DNA of 42,565 nt from Phycisphaerales bacterium (GCA_028823105.1 JAPKCC010000014.1:1-42565), one strand, 5' to 3'; shown: positions 15,901 through 25,937, numbered from the stretch's first letter. The notes: generated by a model not told the origin, from the letters alone. Numbers and translations: made by a program.

Positions 15901-18900
15901 ATGCTTCCCGATCTTGAATACGCCGCTCTTCGCTTTGAAACCTTCGCCGACGAGGTGCTTCGACCCGTCGCCATGCCGGGCGTGGCCCCGCTTGAGATCA
16001 CGGTCGCCCAGTTCGAGGGCCGTCCGACGCACGATGAGATCAGTGCGCTGCCAGAGAGCGAGTTTGCCCCGGTGGAACCGGGTTGGCGATGGGGGCCAGT
16101 CTGGAGCACGGCCTGGTTTCGTCTCCGCGGCAATCTGCCGGAATCGATGGTGGGTCGCTCCGTGCATCTCCGATTCGATGCAGGGACCGAAGCGCTGCTT
16201 TGGCGGGACGGGGTGCCGTTTCATGGCTTCGACTTCAATCGCGATCGGGCGCCGCTCTTCGACGCCGCGGAACGCGGTGGATCCGTCGACTTGCTGGTGG
16301 AAGCGGCCTGCAACATGCCGCTCGGAATCTCGACGTTCTGGTGGGATCACCCGGAACTTCATGCTCGCTGGAACGAGGCGAAGCCTGGCCGTCTCGCGGC
16401 GGCGGAACTTGTGGCCTACGACGACCGGGCCTGGCGTTTCGTGGAAGCCTGGGACCTCGCTCGTCGAACCCTCTTGATCCAACCGACGAGTTCGCCGCGG
16501 GCTCATCGACTTCAGGCGGGACTTCGCGAGATTCTGGGGACGATTCCGGCCCACGATCCACGACCGGCGATGGAAGCGCGATACGAGGATCTCCGGATTC
16601 TGCTTAGAGGTGACGGCCCGGCGAGCGGAACTGGAACCACCTGTGTCGCCGTCGGCCATGCCCACATCGATACCGCGTGGCTCTGGCCGCTCGCGGAGAC
16701 CCGTCGAAAGTGCATGAGGACCTTTGCCACCGTCGACCGGATCATGGAGCGATCGCCGGGTTTTCGATTCCTCTGCAGTCAGGCACAGCAGTATCAATGG
16801 ATCCGCGAGGATTCCCCTCGGCTCTTCGAAAGAATCGCGGCACGGGTTCGCGAAGGGCGATGGGAGCCAGGCGGCGCCATGTGGATCGAACCGGACTGCA
16901 ACGCACCCAGCGGCGAGAGCTTTATTCGTCAGATCCTCCACGGGACAGGTTGGTGGCGTGATGCCTTCGGTGCGGATGCCACGCAACGCCATCTCTATCT
17001 TCCCGACACCTTTGGTTTTCCCGCTTCGATGCCCCAGATCATCCGCGGCGCCGGGCTTGATACCTTTATCACCAACAAAATCAGTTGGTGCGAACGGAAC
17101 AAGTTCCCGCACGTGAGTTTCGATTGGGTGGGTATCGACGGTACTTCGGTGCTGACGCATCTGACGCCCGGGCACAACTACAACAGTTCGATTCTCCCCG
17201 CGGATCTGCAGTTCGCGGAACGCAATGTCACCGAACTCGATCAGGCCGCGATGCCGACCTGGTTGCAGCCCTATGGATTCGGTGACGGCGGCGGTGGTCC
17301 AACCGTCGAGCAGGTGGAACGCATCGAGTTGATGGCGGAAGGGGTGGAAGGTCTTCCTGCGGTCGAATTCGGAAGAGCCGATGATTTCTGCGGCCGCCTC
17401 CACGAAGAAGCCGCCGACCTTCGCGCCGCGGGACGGGAGCCGGCGAAATGGGACGGCGAGCTGTACCTCGAACTGCATCGTGGCACTTACACCTCTCATC
17501 AGTGGCTCAAGCAGGCCAACGCGGAGGCGGAGTCTGCACTGCGTGCGATCGAACTGATCGGGTGCGGTGCACCGAATGCGGCGCCGGCGTCCACGGCATC
17601 GCTTCGCGATCGACTCGACGCGACCTGGAAACTCGTCCTCTTGAACCAGTTCCACGACATTCTGCCGGGATCTTCGATCCCCGAGGTCTACGTCGACGCG
17701 CGGGCGCAGTACGAATCGATCCGGTCGGTCTGCAAGCGCGAACTCGACGCCGGTCTCGATCGGTGGGCCGCTTCGCTGGACGCGACCGGCTTCGATCAAC
17801 CGGTGCTGATCATGAATCCCGCGAGCACGCCGCGGGGTGGAGTGGTGGACGTGGACGGTGAATTGCTCCCGGTCGAGTCGGTGCCTGCGACCGGCGGAAG
17901 TTTGGTCGACGCGTCGCGGCTGCACGCGATCGCCCAGGTCGATCTGGTCGTGGTCGACGAGCATTCGATGCGCAATGGTCGCATCGAAGTCGCCTTCGAC
18001 GAATCAGGTCGAGTGATCGAACTTCGGCGAGCCGGTGGGGAATCGGTCAATGGTCGGGATGAAGACGGACGGGTGCGACCGCTGAATCGATTCCGGCTCT
18101 ACGAGGATCGGCCTCGTCGCTGGGAAGCCTGGGACCTCGACCGCGACTATCACGAGAAGTACGAGGAGATCCAGAGCGATGCCGCTCGCCATGCGGTCAT
18201 TGAGTCTGGCCCGCTTCGAGGAGCGATCGAGTTTGAGCATGCGATCGGTCGATCGAGTCGACTCGTGGTGCGGTACGTTCTCGACGCCGGCGCGGATCGA
18301 CTCGATGTCCAACTGCTCGTCGACTGGCAGGAGGATCGGACGCTGCTTCGCGCCGAGTTCCCGACCGGGATCCGGGCTCGAAGTGCGACCTTCGGCATTC
18401 CCTTCGGCGAGCTCGAACGGTCTACGCATCGGAATACTTCTTGGGAGGAAGCCCGATTCGAGGTGCCGGGTCGGCGATGGATGGATCTCTCCCAGCCCGG
18501 GCTTGGTCTCGCGGTGCTCGATGCCGGAATCGTTGGGCGAAACGCCCATCGGTCGACGCTTGGTCTGAGCTTGCTCCGGAGTCCGAGGTTTCCCGACCCG
18601 ACCTGCGATCGAGGAACGCATCGTCTGAGGTACGCACTGATGCCGCACGGTGGCGATCGCTTCGCCGCGGAGGTGGATGCGGAAGCGGAGGCGTTCGCGG
18701 AGCCGCTGATCGTGCACCGGCCGTCCTTGGAAGCGACGTCTTCTGGAGGCGAGGACTCCATCGATCCGGTGCGGCATTCGGTCGACGGAGCTGCTCGCCT
18801 CGAACTGGTGGCGTACAAGCCGAGCGAGGACGGAACCGGGACGATTCTCCGGATGGTCGAGAAGCATGGTGGCGCCGGAGTGGTCACGGTCCGGGTTCCA

Positions 18901-19038
18901 GGGCATGCGACCGCGGTTGGGGTCGATCTGATGGAACGCGAGACAGAGATTCCGGGGTTCGTATGGAATCCCGGTTCATTCGAAGCCCGTTTTCCAATCC
19001 GGCCCTTCGAGATCGTCAGCCTCCGGTTCGATCGGTAG
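15901..19038 (+). CDS. Alpha-mannosidase, glycoside hydrolase family 38
   Basis: The 1045-aa enzyme should remove alpha-linked mannose from glycans with retention, using a zinc ion. The motif GHAHIDTAWLW gives zinc ligands His255 and Asp257. LYLPDTFGFPASMPQI holds the nucleophile Asp369, and NQFHDILPGSSI holds the last zinc ligand His585. An N-terminal ~240-residue beta region precedes the catalytic barrel and a large beta-sandwich end follows, as in bacterial GH38. The ATG at 15901 has AGG 8 bases upstream; an in-frame GTG at 15892 would add three residues. No signal peptide is seen, so it acts on imported oligosaccharides. Its operon partners are a symporter and a beta-mannosidase. Confidence 0.95.
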   Translation: MLPDLEYAALRFETFADEVLRPVAMPGVAPLEITVAQFEGRPTHDEISALPESEFAPVEPGWRWGPVWSTAWFRLRGNLPESMVGRSVHLRFDAGTEALLWRDGVPFHGFDFNRDRAPLFDAAERGGSVDLLVEAACNMPLGISTFWWDHPELHARWNEAKPGRLAAAELVAYDDRAWRFVEAWDLARRTLLIQPTSSPRAHRLQAGLREILGTIPAHDPRPAMEARYEDLRILLRGDGPASGTGTTCVAVGHAHIDTAWLWPLAETRRKCMRTFATVDRIMERSPGFRFLCSQAQQYQWIREDSPRLFERIAARVREGRWEPGGAMWIEPDCNAPSGESFIRQILHGTGWWRDAFGADATQRHLYLPDTFGFPASMPQIIRGAGLDTFITNKISWCERNKFPHVSFDWVGIDGTSVLTHLTPGHNYNSSILPADLQFAERNVTELDQAAMPTWLQPYGFGDGGGGPTVEQVERIELMAEGVEGLPAVEFGRADDFCGRLHEEAADLRAAGREPAKWDGELYLELHRGTYTSHQWLKQANAEAESALRAIELIGCGAPNAAPASTASLRDRLDATWKLVLLNQFHDILPGSSIPEVYVDARAQYESIRSVCKRELDAGLDRWAASLDATGFDQPVLIMNPASTPRGGVVDVDGELLPVESVPATGGSLVDASRLHAIAQVDLVVVDEHSMRNGRIEVAFDESGRVIELRRAGGESVNGRDEDGRVRPLNRFRLYEDRPRRWEAWDLDRDYHEKYEEIQSDAARHAVIESGPLRGAIEFEHAIGRSSRLVVRYVLDAGADRLDVQLLVDWQEDRTLLRAEFPTGIRARSATFGIPFGELERSTHRNTSWEEARFEVPGRRWMDLSQPGLGLAVLDAGIVGRNAHRSTLGLSLLRSPRFPDPTCDRGTHRLRYALMPHGGDRFAAEVDAEAEAFAEPLIVHRPSLEATSSGGEDSIDPVRHSVDGAARLELVAYKPSEDGTGTILRMVEKHGGAGVVTVRVPGHATAVGVDLMERETEIPGFVWNPGSFEARFPIRPFEIVSLRFDR

Positions 19039-19092
19039 GCTCAACGCCGCACGGTCCGCCGGACCGTCGCGACGAATGGAAAGGACGCACGC

Positions 19093-20604
19093 ATGAGTCA
19101 GACCGAGACCATCCTTTGGTTCGACTTCGAGACCTTCGGTTCCCTGAGCCGTCCTTGGGATCGTGGTCGATCGGGGCCGTATCGTCGACGCGATCGGCCC
19201 TCTCAGTTCGGGGCCATCCGCACCGATCTCGATCTCCAGCCGGTGGGAGATCCAATCGAGATCCGATGTACGCCGCCGATTGATGAACCGCCGTCGATCG
19301 GCGCCTGCCTGGTCACCGGGATCGGACCGCAGGACACGATTGAGGATGGTGTTCCAGAGCACATCTTCTTCGAGCAGGTGCTCGAGGTGCTGTCCACGCC
19401 GGGATCGATCTGCACCGGTTGGAACAGTCTCGGCTACGACGATGACATCATTCGATTCGGCGCCTGGCGGAATCTTCTTCCCACCTACGACCGCGAATGG
19501 AAGCACGGCAATCGTCGCTTCGATCTGTTGGCAGCCTTCCGCATGGCTTGGAGCACGGGCCGGCATGGCGGCATCGAGTGGCCGACCTACGAGGACGGAT
19601 CGCTTTCGCTCCGACTTGGCGAACTCGCCACGGCCAACGGCATTTCGGAGCACGCTGCCAGTGCGCACGATGCGCTGGGCGATGTTCGCGCCACGATCGA
19701 GATGGCCCGGAAGCTTCGGGAATCGAACGGTCGACTCTGGGACCATGCGATTTCGATGGGCATCAAGGACAAGGTCAAGAAGATCGTCGGCGACGGCGAC
19801 AAGAACAAGGAATTGAAACCGTTCTTCATGTCGGTGCCCGGCCTTGGAGCCGCCCGCGGTCACGGAACGGTCGGGGTCGTGGTGGCGAGCGATGGAAGGA
19901 ACGAGCGGGTCGTGATCGATCTTCATGGTGACCCCGCAGAAATCCTCAAACTCGAGCCGAGGCAGGTCCATGCCCGATTCCACGGCATCTCTGAGGATGG
20001 CGAACGACTTTCGGTCCGGAGGCTTCGGGTGAACAGCGTTCCGATGGTGGCGCCGGCGGAGGTGCTCACCCGCAATCCCCAGGCGCTCGCCGCCGCAGGT
20101 CTCGATGAATTGACGATCTCGGATCGGATGGAGTTCGTTCGGGAGAACCGGGCCGCGATCACCGAACGCATTCGACTCGTGATGGACGATCGACCGGCGG
20201 ACGATGACGGTCAGGTTGATGCCGAGGAGCAGCTCTACGGCCGATTCGTCGGCGATGGCGATGGTGTGGCGATGGGGCGAGCGAGAACCGGCGGCCCGGA
20301 GGAACTCCGTCGATTCATCCGCACCACCGGCGACGACCGACTCGAGGAGCTCGCGTTCCGATTCCTCGCCCGGGTTCATCCAGCATCACTGGACGAGGAG
20401 GAGCAAGCCCGTTGGGATCTGCACCGGCGGGATCGGCTCACTGGGCCGGGCGGTAATGGCTCGCCGCGGGCCATCGAATCCCTGCAAGCCATCGAGGCGG
20501 CGCGGGCGGGAGGGGATGCGGACGCCCGGATGCTCCAGGATGTCGAAGCATGGACGCGTGGCATGGCCGAATCCGTCGGCCTCGAACTTCCTCCCTCGGT
20601 GTGA
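19093..20604 (+). CDS. sbcB: Exodeoxyribonuclease I (SbcB)
   Basis: The 503-aa product matches exonuclease I, which digests single-stranded DNA from the 3' end and acts in mismatch repair and recombination. The DEDDh exonuclease residues are visible: Asp11 and Glu13 in WFDFETFG, an Asp in GYDDDIIRF, and His/Asp in SAHDALGDVRAT. RPSQFGAIRTDLDL and CLVTGIGPQ match the family closely, and the SH3-like and C-terminal helical regions follow. An insertion of ~15 residues (SLSRPWDRGRSGPYRRRDR) separates the first motif from the next. It sits between two sugar-metabolism genes with only 54 and 38 bases on either side, an odd place for a DNA-repair enzyme. Confidence 0.93.
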   Translation: MSQTETILWFDFETFGSLSRPWDRGRSGPYRRRDRPSQFGAIRTDLDLQPVGDPIEIRCTPPIDEPPSIGACLVTGIGPQDTIEDGVPEHIFFEQVLEVLSTPGSICTGWNSLGYDDDIIRFGAWRNLLPTYDREWKHGNRRFDLLAAFRMAWSTGRHGGIEWPTYEDGSLSLRLGELATANGISEHAASAHDALGDVRATIEMARKLRESNGRLWDHAISMGIKDKVKKIVGDGDKNKELKPFFMSVPGLGAARGHGTVGVVVASDGRNERVVIDLHGDPAEILKLEPRQVHARFHGISEDGERLSVRRLRVNSVPMVAPAEVLTRNPQALAAAGLDELTISDRMEFVRENRAAITERIRLVMDDRPADDDGQVDAEEQLYGRFVGDGDGVAMGRARTGGPEELRRFIRTTGDDRLEELAFRFLARVHPASLDEEEQARWDLHRRDRLTGPGGNGSPRAIESLQAIEAARAGGDADARMLQDVEAWTRGMAESVGLELPPSV

Positions 20605-20642
20605 AGGGCGTGGATGGCACGGGTGGCGAGTAGGATCTCGTT

Positions 20643-23036
20643 GTGCATCTCTCCACGCTTGACTGGACGATTCTCGCCGCCTTCTTCACGCTGCTTCTCG
20701 TGGCGGCGATCGCTACCAATCGGTATGCCCGTTCGGTATCGGGTTTTCTCGCCGCGAATCGCTGCGCCGGTCGCTATTTGATTGCCGTCAGCTACGGCAT
20801 GGCACAACTCGGCGTGATCTCGCTGGTCTGGTTCTGGCAGCAGTACTACGACGTTGGATTTACCAGTATCTGGTGGGGTTTCATGGAGAACCCCGCGATG
20901 ATTCTCATCGCGCTCTCAGGTTGGGTCGTCTATCGGTTCCGCCAGACCCGCGCGCTGACCATGGCGCAGTTCTTCGAGATCCGTTACTCCCGGAAATTCC
21001 GGGTCTTCGCGGGGCTGGTTGCCTTTCTCTCCGGCATCATCAACTACGGCATCTTTCCGGCGGTGGCGGCGCGTTTCTTCATCGCGCTCTGCGGACTTCC
21101 GACGGAGATGGCCATCGGTCCCTGGGTCGTGCCGACCTTCGCCATCCTCATGGCGGCGATGCTCTCCACGGCGCTGTTCTTCGTGTTCATCGGTGGTCAG
21201 GTCGCGGTGATCGTCACCGATTTCCTGCAAGGCACTTTCGGCCAGATCGTCTTCATTGGGGTGATGCTATTCCTGCTGACCACCTACTCCTGGAGCGACA
21301 TTGGAGACACCCTGCTCGCGGCGCCCGAAGGAAGATCGATGGTCAATCCCTTCGATCTCGGGCAAGAGGAGCAGTTCAACGCCTTCTACTGGGTGATCAG
21401 CGTGATCGTGCTGTTCTACGGAATGCTCGGCTGGCAGGGGACATCCGGGTACAACGCGGCCGCGATCGATGCCCATGAAGCGAAGATGGCGAACATTCTG
21501 AACGGCTGGCGTTTTCGGGTCCTACTGCTGATCACGCTGGTACTTCCGATCTGCATCCGCGTGGTCATGAATTCGCCCGAGCACGCGGCCGCCGCGGCGG
21601 AGGTGCACGCGATCATTGCCGCACAGCCCGCCAACGGCGCCGACCCGGCCGTCCTATCGAGTGAACTCCGGACGCCGGCCGCGGCAAGCGTCATGCTTCC
21701 CTCCGGACTGCTGGGGCTGTTTGCAGCGGCTTTGCTGGGAGCATTCATCTCGACCAACGACACCTATCTCCACTCGTGGGGATCGATCTTCATCCAGGAT
21801 GTGATTCTGCCGTTCCGCAAGCGTCCGCTCTCCGCGCGGGCGCACCTCTGGCTACTGCGAGGTTCGATCTTTGGCGTCGCGGTGTTCGCCTTCTGCTTCA
21901 GCCTCTGGTACACGCCGAATCAATACGTCGCCATGTTCCTGGCCCTCACCGGGGCCATCTTCGTAGGCGGTGCCGGAAGCGCCATCATCGGTGGCTTGTA
22001 CTGGCGTCGGGCGACGACGGCTGGGGCGTGGGCCGCCATGATCGCAGGGATGTCGCTCGCCGGATTCGGCGTCGTCGTCAAGCAGATGCCCGAATCTCTG
22101 ATCCACCCCGACAGTGTCCTGACGATGACCTTTGATTCTGAGAACGATGACCGGGAAGCGATTCTCCTCGGCGACATCGTCTCAGACGGCGGGGTGCGGG
22201 AGTTTCCGGAGCGGGACCTTCGACTTCGGATCGATGCGATTGGATCTCCCGAAGGAGATCGCGGTGCCGAGATCGGGATCACGTTTCTCGACGCCGCGGA
22301 TGCACCTCTGGTCGCCTGGTCGCTGGCAGCCGACGAGTCGCCGCAGACGAGCAAGCAGTTGCCCGGCGGAGGTTCGGCGGGGTTCGACCTCCGCGAACCT
22401 CGAGTGGGATTACTCGGTGTGATCAGTCGCGTCGCCTCATACGTGCGAAATGACATGAGCGGTCAGGTCCTGACCTTCTGGTCGATCGCGATCTCCATCA
22501 GCCTCTTCGTCGTCGTCTCACTCATGACCGCTCGAGAGCCTTTCGATCTCGACCGCATGCTGCATCGTGGTATTCATGCGGACTCGCCCTCCGGCGACGG
22601 CCCGGCCACGCCTTCTCGCTGGTACGAGCGCCTTGGATTCGGCCGGGAGATGACGCGGTGGGACCGGATCATCACCGCGGTCACGATTGCCTGGCCGATC
22701 TTCTTCACACTGGTATTCGCGGCCGGACTGGCCTGGTACTTCACGGCGCCTCTTCTGGGCTGGCCCCAGATCTCCGACGAGGCCTGGGTCGAGGCCTGGG
22801 GCTGGTGGCTCTGGTTCGCACTCGCCACGGCGATGGTGGTCACGGTGTGGTTCACGATCGGAGGCTTCCGCGACCTCGTCCGGATGTTCCGATTGATGGG
22901 ACAGGTGCAGGCTGACGAGCGCGACGATGGTCGGGTCATCGGGCACCGGAATGCCGATGAGATCAAGAGCGTCGTGGAAGAAGATCGGTTCTCGCCTCCG
23001 ACGGAGCCCCCGTCGAATTCCGGAAGAGCAACATGA
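20643..23036 (+). CDS. Sodium:solute symporter (SSS family) with inserted soluble domain
   Basis: The 797-aa protein starts with GTG at 20643 (AGGA 8 bases upstream). It shows the SSS fold: about a dozen hydrophobic helices from residue 8 to ~485, with NYGIFPAVAARFF, GWQGTSGYNAAAIDAHEAK and LLGAFISTNDTYLHSWGSIF typical of the family. Residues ~487-605 are a soluble, Asp/Glu-rich stretch with beta character (LTMTFDSENDDREAILLGDI... and DLRLRIDAIGSPEGD). Further helices and a charged tail follow. Because its stop overlaps the beta-mannosidase start (ATGA), it probably imports mannose or manno-oligosaccharides with sodium. The substrate is inferred only from neighbours. Confidence 0.9.
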   Translation: MHLSTLDWTILAAFFTLLLVAAIATNRYARSVSGFLAANRCAGRYLIAVSYGMAQLGVISLVWFWQQYYDVGFTSIWWGFMENPAMILIALSGWVVYRFRQTRALTMAQFFEIRYSRKFRVFAGLVAFLSGIINYGIFPAVAARFFIALCGLPTEMAIGPWVVPTFAILMAAMLSTALFFVFIGGQVAVIVTDFLQGTFGQIVFIGVMLFLLTTYSWSDIGDTLLAAPEGRSMVNPFDLGQEEQFNAFYWVISVIVLFYGMLGWQGTSGYNAAAIDAHEAKMANILNGWRFRVLLLITLVLPICIRVVMNSPEHAAAAAEVHAIIAAQPANGADPAVLSSELRTPAAASVMLPSGLLGLFAAALLGAFISTNDTYLHSWGSIFIQDVILPFRKRPLSARAHLWLLRGSIFGVAVFAFCFSLWYTPNQYVAMFLALTGAIFVGGAGSAIIGGLYWRRATTAGAWAAMIAGMSLAGFGVVVKQMPESLIHPDSVLTMTFDSENDDREAILLGDIVSDGGVREFPERDLRLRIDAIGSPEGDRGAEIGITFLDAADAPLVAWSLAADESPQTSKQLPGGGSAGFDLREPRVGLLGVISRVASYVRNDMSGQVLTFWSIAISISLFVVVSLMTAREPFDLDRMLHRGIHADSPSGDGPATPSRWYERLGFGREMTRWDRIITAVTIAWPIFFTLVFAAGLAWYFTAPLLGWPQISDEAWVEAWGWWLWFALATAMVVTVWFTIGGFRDLVRMFRLMGQVQADERDDGRVIGHRNADEIKSVVEEDRFSPPTEPPSNSGRAT

Positions 23037-25549
23037 GCACGCGGGTATCACGATCATTGCGGGAAGGCTGGCGGGTCGTTCGAAGCGGCGGAAGTGTGGC
23101 GGCGCCGGTAGATCTCCCAGAGGACGGCCTCGAGGCCGAGGTCCCGGGATGCGTCCATCTCGACCTTATTCGGCACGGTCTGCTCATTGATCCCGATCAG
23201 GGTGACGGTGAAACGGCGCAGCTGTGGGTCGGTCGCACGGATTGGACCTGGCGTCGAGTCATGAGCGAGTTGGATCTCCCGGCCAATCTCGATTCGCATG
23301 CGGTCGTCGAACTCGTTTTCGATGCACTGGATACGGTCGGCGAAGTGAGGCTCGATGGTGCGCTCCTCGGCGAGGTCCAGAACCAATTCCATCCCCACCG
23401 TTACCGAGTCGAGGCGGCGACGATTCGTCGGGGATGCGTTCTAGAAGTTGAACTCCGCGCCCCCCTCGATGAACTTGATCGTCTCGTCGACCGCCTTGGT
23501 AATCGGCCGGTGAACGCGGACGGTGATTGGGGCGTCTATTCCTACCTTCGCAAGGCGTCCTGCAGTTTCGGATGGGACTGGGGCCCGAAGTGTCCAAGTT
23601 CCGGGATTCTTGGAGAGGCTCGAATCGAGGTTTGGACGGCTGCTCGGATCGAGCACGTTCGACCGTTGGTCCGTACCTGCAACGATCGGTTGGCGGTGGT
23701 CGAGATCGCGGTCGACGTCGCGATGGAGTCGGACGCCGACGTTCAGGAATTCGTTGCCCTCGTCCGGGTCGCCGCTCCCGACGGGCGAGGATTCGAGGAG
23801 TCGGTGCCGGTGCGATCGACGGAAGCGGGAGGACTGGCCACCGCGACGATCGAGATTCCGGAACCCGCTCGATGGTGGCCTCGGGGATTCGGTGAACAGC
23901 CGTTGCATGAGGTATCCGTCACGCTGCGTCGGCACGAAGAGGATCTGGACGTTGCGATTCGCAAGATCGGATTGCGAATCGTCGCGCTCGATACCGGGAA
24001 GGATCCCGAGGGCGCCCGCTTTCGTTTCGTGGTGAACGGGGAGCCAATTTTCTGTCGAGGCGCCAACTGGATTCCGGACGGACTTTTTCCGGGTACCTCG
24101 GAGCCATCGAGAATCCGTACGAGGATCGGGCAGGCCGTCAGCACCAACTTCAACATGCTTCGAGTGTGGGGGGGCGGGATCTATGAACAAGCCGCCTTCT
24201 ATGAAACGTGTGACGAGCTTGGTGTTCTGGTCTGGCAGGATTTTATGTTCGCCTGCGCGACCTACCCGGAGGACGACCCATTCCCCGCATCGATCGAGCG
24301 GGAGGCCCGCCATCAGGTGGCCCGCCTTGCATCGCATCCGTCCATCGTGCTGTGGTGCGGCGGCAACGAGAACGTGCTGGCGTGGCGGAACTGGGGCTGG
24401 CGGGAACGGATGGATCCGGCGCAGGCCTGGGGTAAAACGTACTTCACCGATCTTCTCCCGGGAATCTGCGCGGATCTGGATCCTTCTCGACCGTACCTCG
24501 TGGACAGCCCGTGGTCCGGTGACGTGGAGACCGATCCGAACGACCCCGATCGTGGTGATCGCCACACCTGGGATCTGAAGGTCGAGGAGGTCCGGGAGAT
24601 GGTGCCTCGATTCGTCAGCGAGTTTGGTCATCAGGCGCCTCCGCTTCGACGCACGATCGAGGAGGCCCTCGGCGACGAGATCTTCTCCTCGGAGAAGCCC
24701 GAGGCATTGGTTGCGTTTGCGGGCCGTCAGCGCGGGTGGGGCGGAGATGCGACGCAGTACGATCGATGGCTCGACGACTGGTTCTCTCCGGCGACCTCGC
24801 TTGACCAGCGTTTGTTTCAGATGCACCTGTTGCAAGCTCGCGCCACCACGATTTCCTATGAGTGGCTGCGTATGAACTCGCCTCGGTGCTCCGGTGCTTT
24901 GATCTGGCAGTTGAACGATGCTTGGACCGGACACTCGTGGTCGTTGATCGATCGAGCCGGCCGCCCTAAGCCCGCGTGGTGGGCGGCACGCGCCGCGTGC
25001 GCCTCGCGGCTGATTGGATTCACCGCGAGTGACGAGGGCATCGCGATCGGCATCGTGAACGATGGCCAATCGGCGTGGTCCGCGGATGCGATCGTTCGCC
25101 GCGTCGACGTGTCCGGTCGGGACCTCGCGGTGGATCATGTGCGACTGGACGCGGCGGTTGGAAAGACGAGTCAGGTTTTGGTCGGTCGGGAGATTGCGAT
25201 ACCCGCAGATCCTTCGAGTGAGTTCCTCGTCGTTGAATCAGGAACCCATAGAGCGTTCTGGTTCTATGGGAAGGATGCGTGGCTCTCGCTCCCTGCGGCG
25301 GCCTATGACCTCGAGTTCGAAGCCTCGGCAGGGGTTTGTCGAGTCGGGGTGCACGCTCGGACCATCGTGCGCGACCTGGTCATGGATCCGAGTCGTCTGT
25401 CCCCCGACGGGGTGGTCGATCGAAATCTACTGACCCTGCTTCCTGGCGATCGAACCTGCTTCGAATTCCGCGCTTCAGCGCCGATCGATCCTGCTCGATT
25501 TCGAGATTCAGGAGTTTTTCTTGAGGCGAATTCCCGTGCATCAGAATGA
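23033..25549 (+). CDS. Beta-mannosidase, glycoside hydrolase family 2
   Basis: The 838-aa enzyme should hydrolyse terminal beta-mannose of mannan or N-glycan core oligosaccharides. The jelly-roll N-terminus has VPGCVHLDL and the RTDWTWRR strand of GH2 beta-mannosidases, followed by ASCSFGWDWGPKCPSSGI. The barrel contains the acid/base Glu446 in WCGGNENV and the nucleophile Glu530 in FVSEFGHQ; RGANWIPDGLFP and MLRVWGGGIYE are also diagnostic. No signal peptide is present, in line with cytoplasmic action after uptake. The ATG overlaps the symporter stop. A strong hairpin follows 4 bases after the stop codon. Confidence 0.95.
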   Translation: MSTRVSRSLREGWRVVRSGGSVAAPVDLPEDGLEAEVPGCVHLDLIRHGLLIDPDQGDGETAQLWVGRTDWTWRRVMSELDLPANLDSHAVVELVFDALDTVGEVRLDGALLGEVQNQFHPHRYRVEAATIRRGCVLEVELRAPLDELDRLVDRLGNRPVNADGDWGVYSYLRKASCSFGWDWGPKCPSSGILGEARIEVWTAARIEHVRPLVRTCNDRLAVVEIAVDVAMESDADVQEFVALVRVAAPDGRGFEESVPVRSTEAGGLATATIEIPEPARWWPRGFGEQPLHEVSVTLRRHEEDLDVAIRKIGLRIVALDTGKDPEGARFRFVVNGEPIFCRGANWIPDGLFPGTSEPSRIRTRIGQAVSTNFNMLRVWGGGIYEQAAFYETCDELGVLVWQDFMFACATYPEDDPFPASIEREARHQVARLASHPSIVLWCGGNENVLAWRNWGWRERMDPAQAWGKTYFTDLLPGICADLDPSRPYLVDSPWSGDVETDPNDPDRGDRHTWDLKVEEVREMVPRFVSEFGHQAPPLRRTIEEALGDEIFSSEKPEALVAFAGRQRGWGGDATQYDRWLDDWFSPATSLDQRLFQMHLLQARATTISYEWLRMNSPRCSGALIWQLNDAWTGHSWSLIDRAGRPKPAWWAARAACASRLIGFTASDEGIAIGIVNDGQSAWSADAIVRRVDVSGRDLAVDHVRLDAAVGKTSQVLVGREIAIPADPSSEFLVVESGTHRAFWFYGKDAWLSLPAAAYDLEFEASAGVCRVGVHARTIVRDLVMDPSRLSPDGVVDRNLLTLLPGDRTCFEFRASAPIDPARFRDSGVFLEANSRASE

Positions 25550-25553
25550 ACAC

Positions 25554-25582
25554 GCTGACGGCGCACATCGTGCGCCATCGGC
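25554..25582 (+). terminator. Strong hairpin at the end of the mannosidase operon
   Basis: GCTGA-C-GGCGCAC (25554-25566) pairs with GTGCGCC-A-TCGGC (25570-25582) around a 3-base loop. This gives twelve pairs, one of them a G-U, with a single 1x1 mismatch. It begins 4 bases after the beta-mannosidase stop. There is no run of T after it, so it may be a factor-dependent terminator or an mRNA-protecting 3' structure. Confidence 0.5.
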
Positions 25583-25899
25583 TTCGTGAGATGCGTGTTG
25601 CGAGACTTTGCCACCACTTGAGCGGTGATTTTCGCGAACCAGCGGGGTTCTGGCAGAGGAATCATGATTTTCAAGATGGATTGAAATCTGGAGAAATCCG
25701 AAAGAACCGATGGCGGTACGGATTTTTCAACTGTGCAGATTCGGTCGTTTTCATCTTTGGGTCCGAGAATCACTGTAGAAAAACTATGGATTGGCCGAAC
25801 TTAGGAATAGCGAGGGCGTAGTAAAGCTCTTGAAATCATGCGGGGATCCGCCGCGGCGGACGACCGACCACTCAACTCGTCATCTCTTTCTCCTCCTGT

Positions 25900-25937
25900 C
25901 ACCTCGGGGCCTAACGGCACCGGGGTGATTTCTTTCT
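25900..25937 (+). terminator. Terminator-like hairpin in the intergenic region
   Basis: CACCTCGG-G-GCC (25900-25911) pairs with GGC-A-CCGGGGTG (25916-25927) around a TAAC loop, with one G-A mismatch and one G-T pair. It is followed by ATTTCTTTCT. It lies 350 bases after the beta-mannosidase and 149 bases before the next gene on the same strand, so it may end a small transcript that starts in the AT-rich patch. Confidence 0.55.

Noticed and set aside
15766-17964. Open frame of 732 codons on the minus strand opposite the alpha-mannosidase
   Set aside because: It is a by-product of GC-rich third positions in the real gene; the translation has no domain pattern, is full of Arg/Gly/Pro and has no ribosome site, while the plus strand holds all GH38 catalytic motifs.
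23441-25138. Open frame of 565 codons opposite the beta-mannosidase
   Set aside because: Same mirror effect; the sequence is low in recognisable motifs and the plus-strand enzyme is complete.
25546-25821. Plus-strand frame of 91 codons directly after the beta-mannosidase
   Set aside because: It overlaps a strong hairpin, crosses the GC-poor patch and its product shows no structure or motif; ATG overlap with the preceding stop is probably chance.
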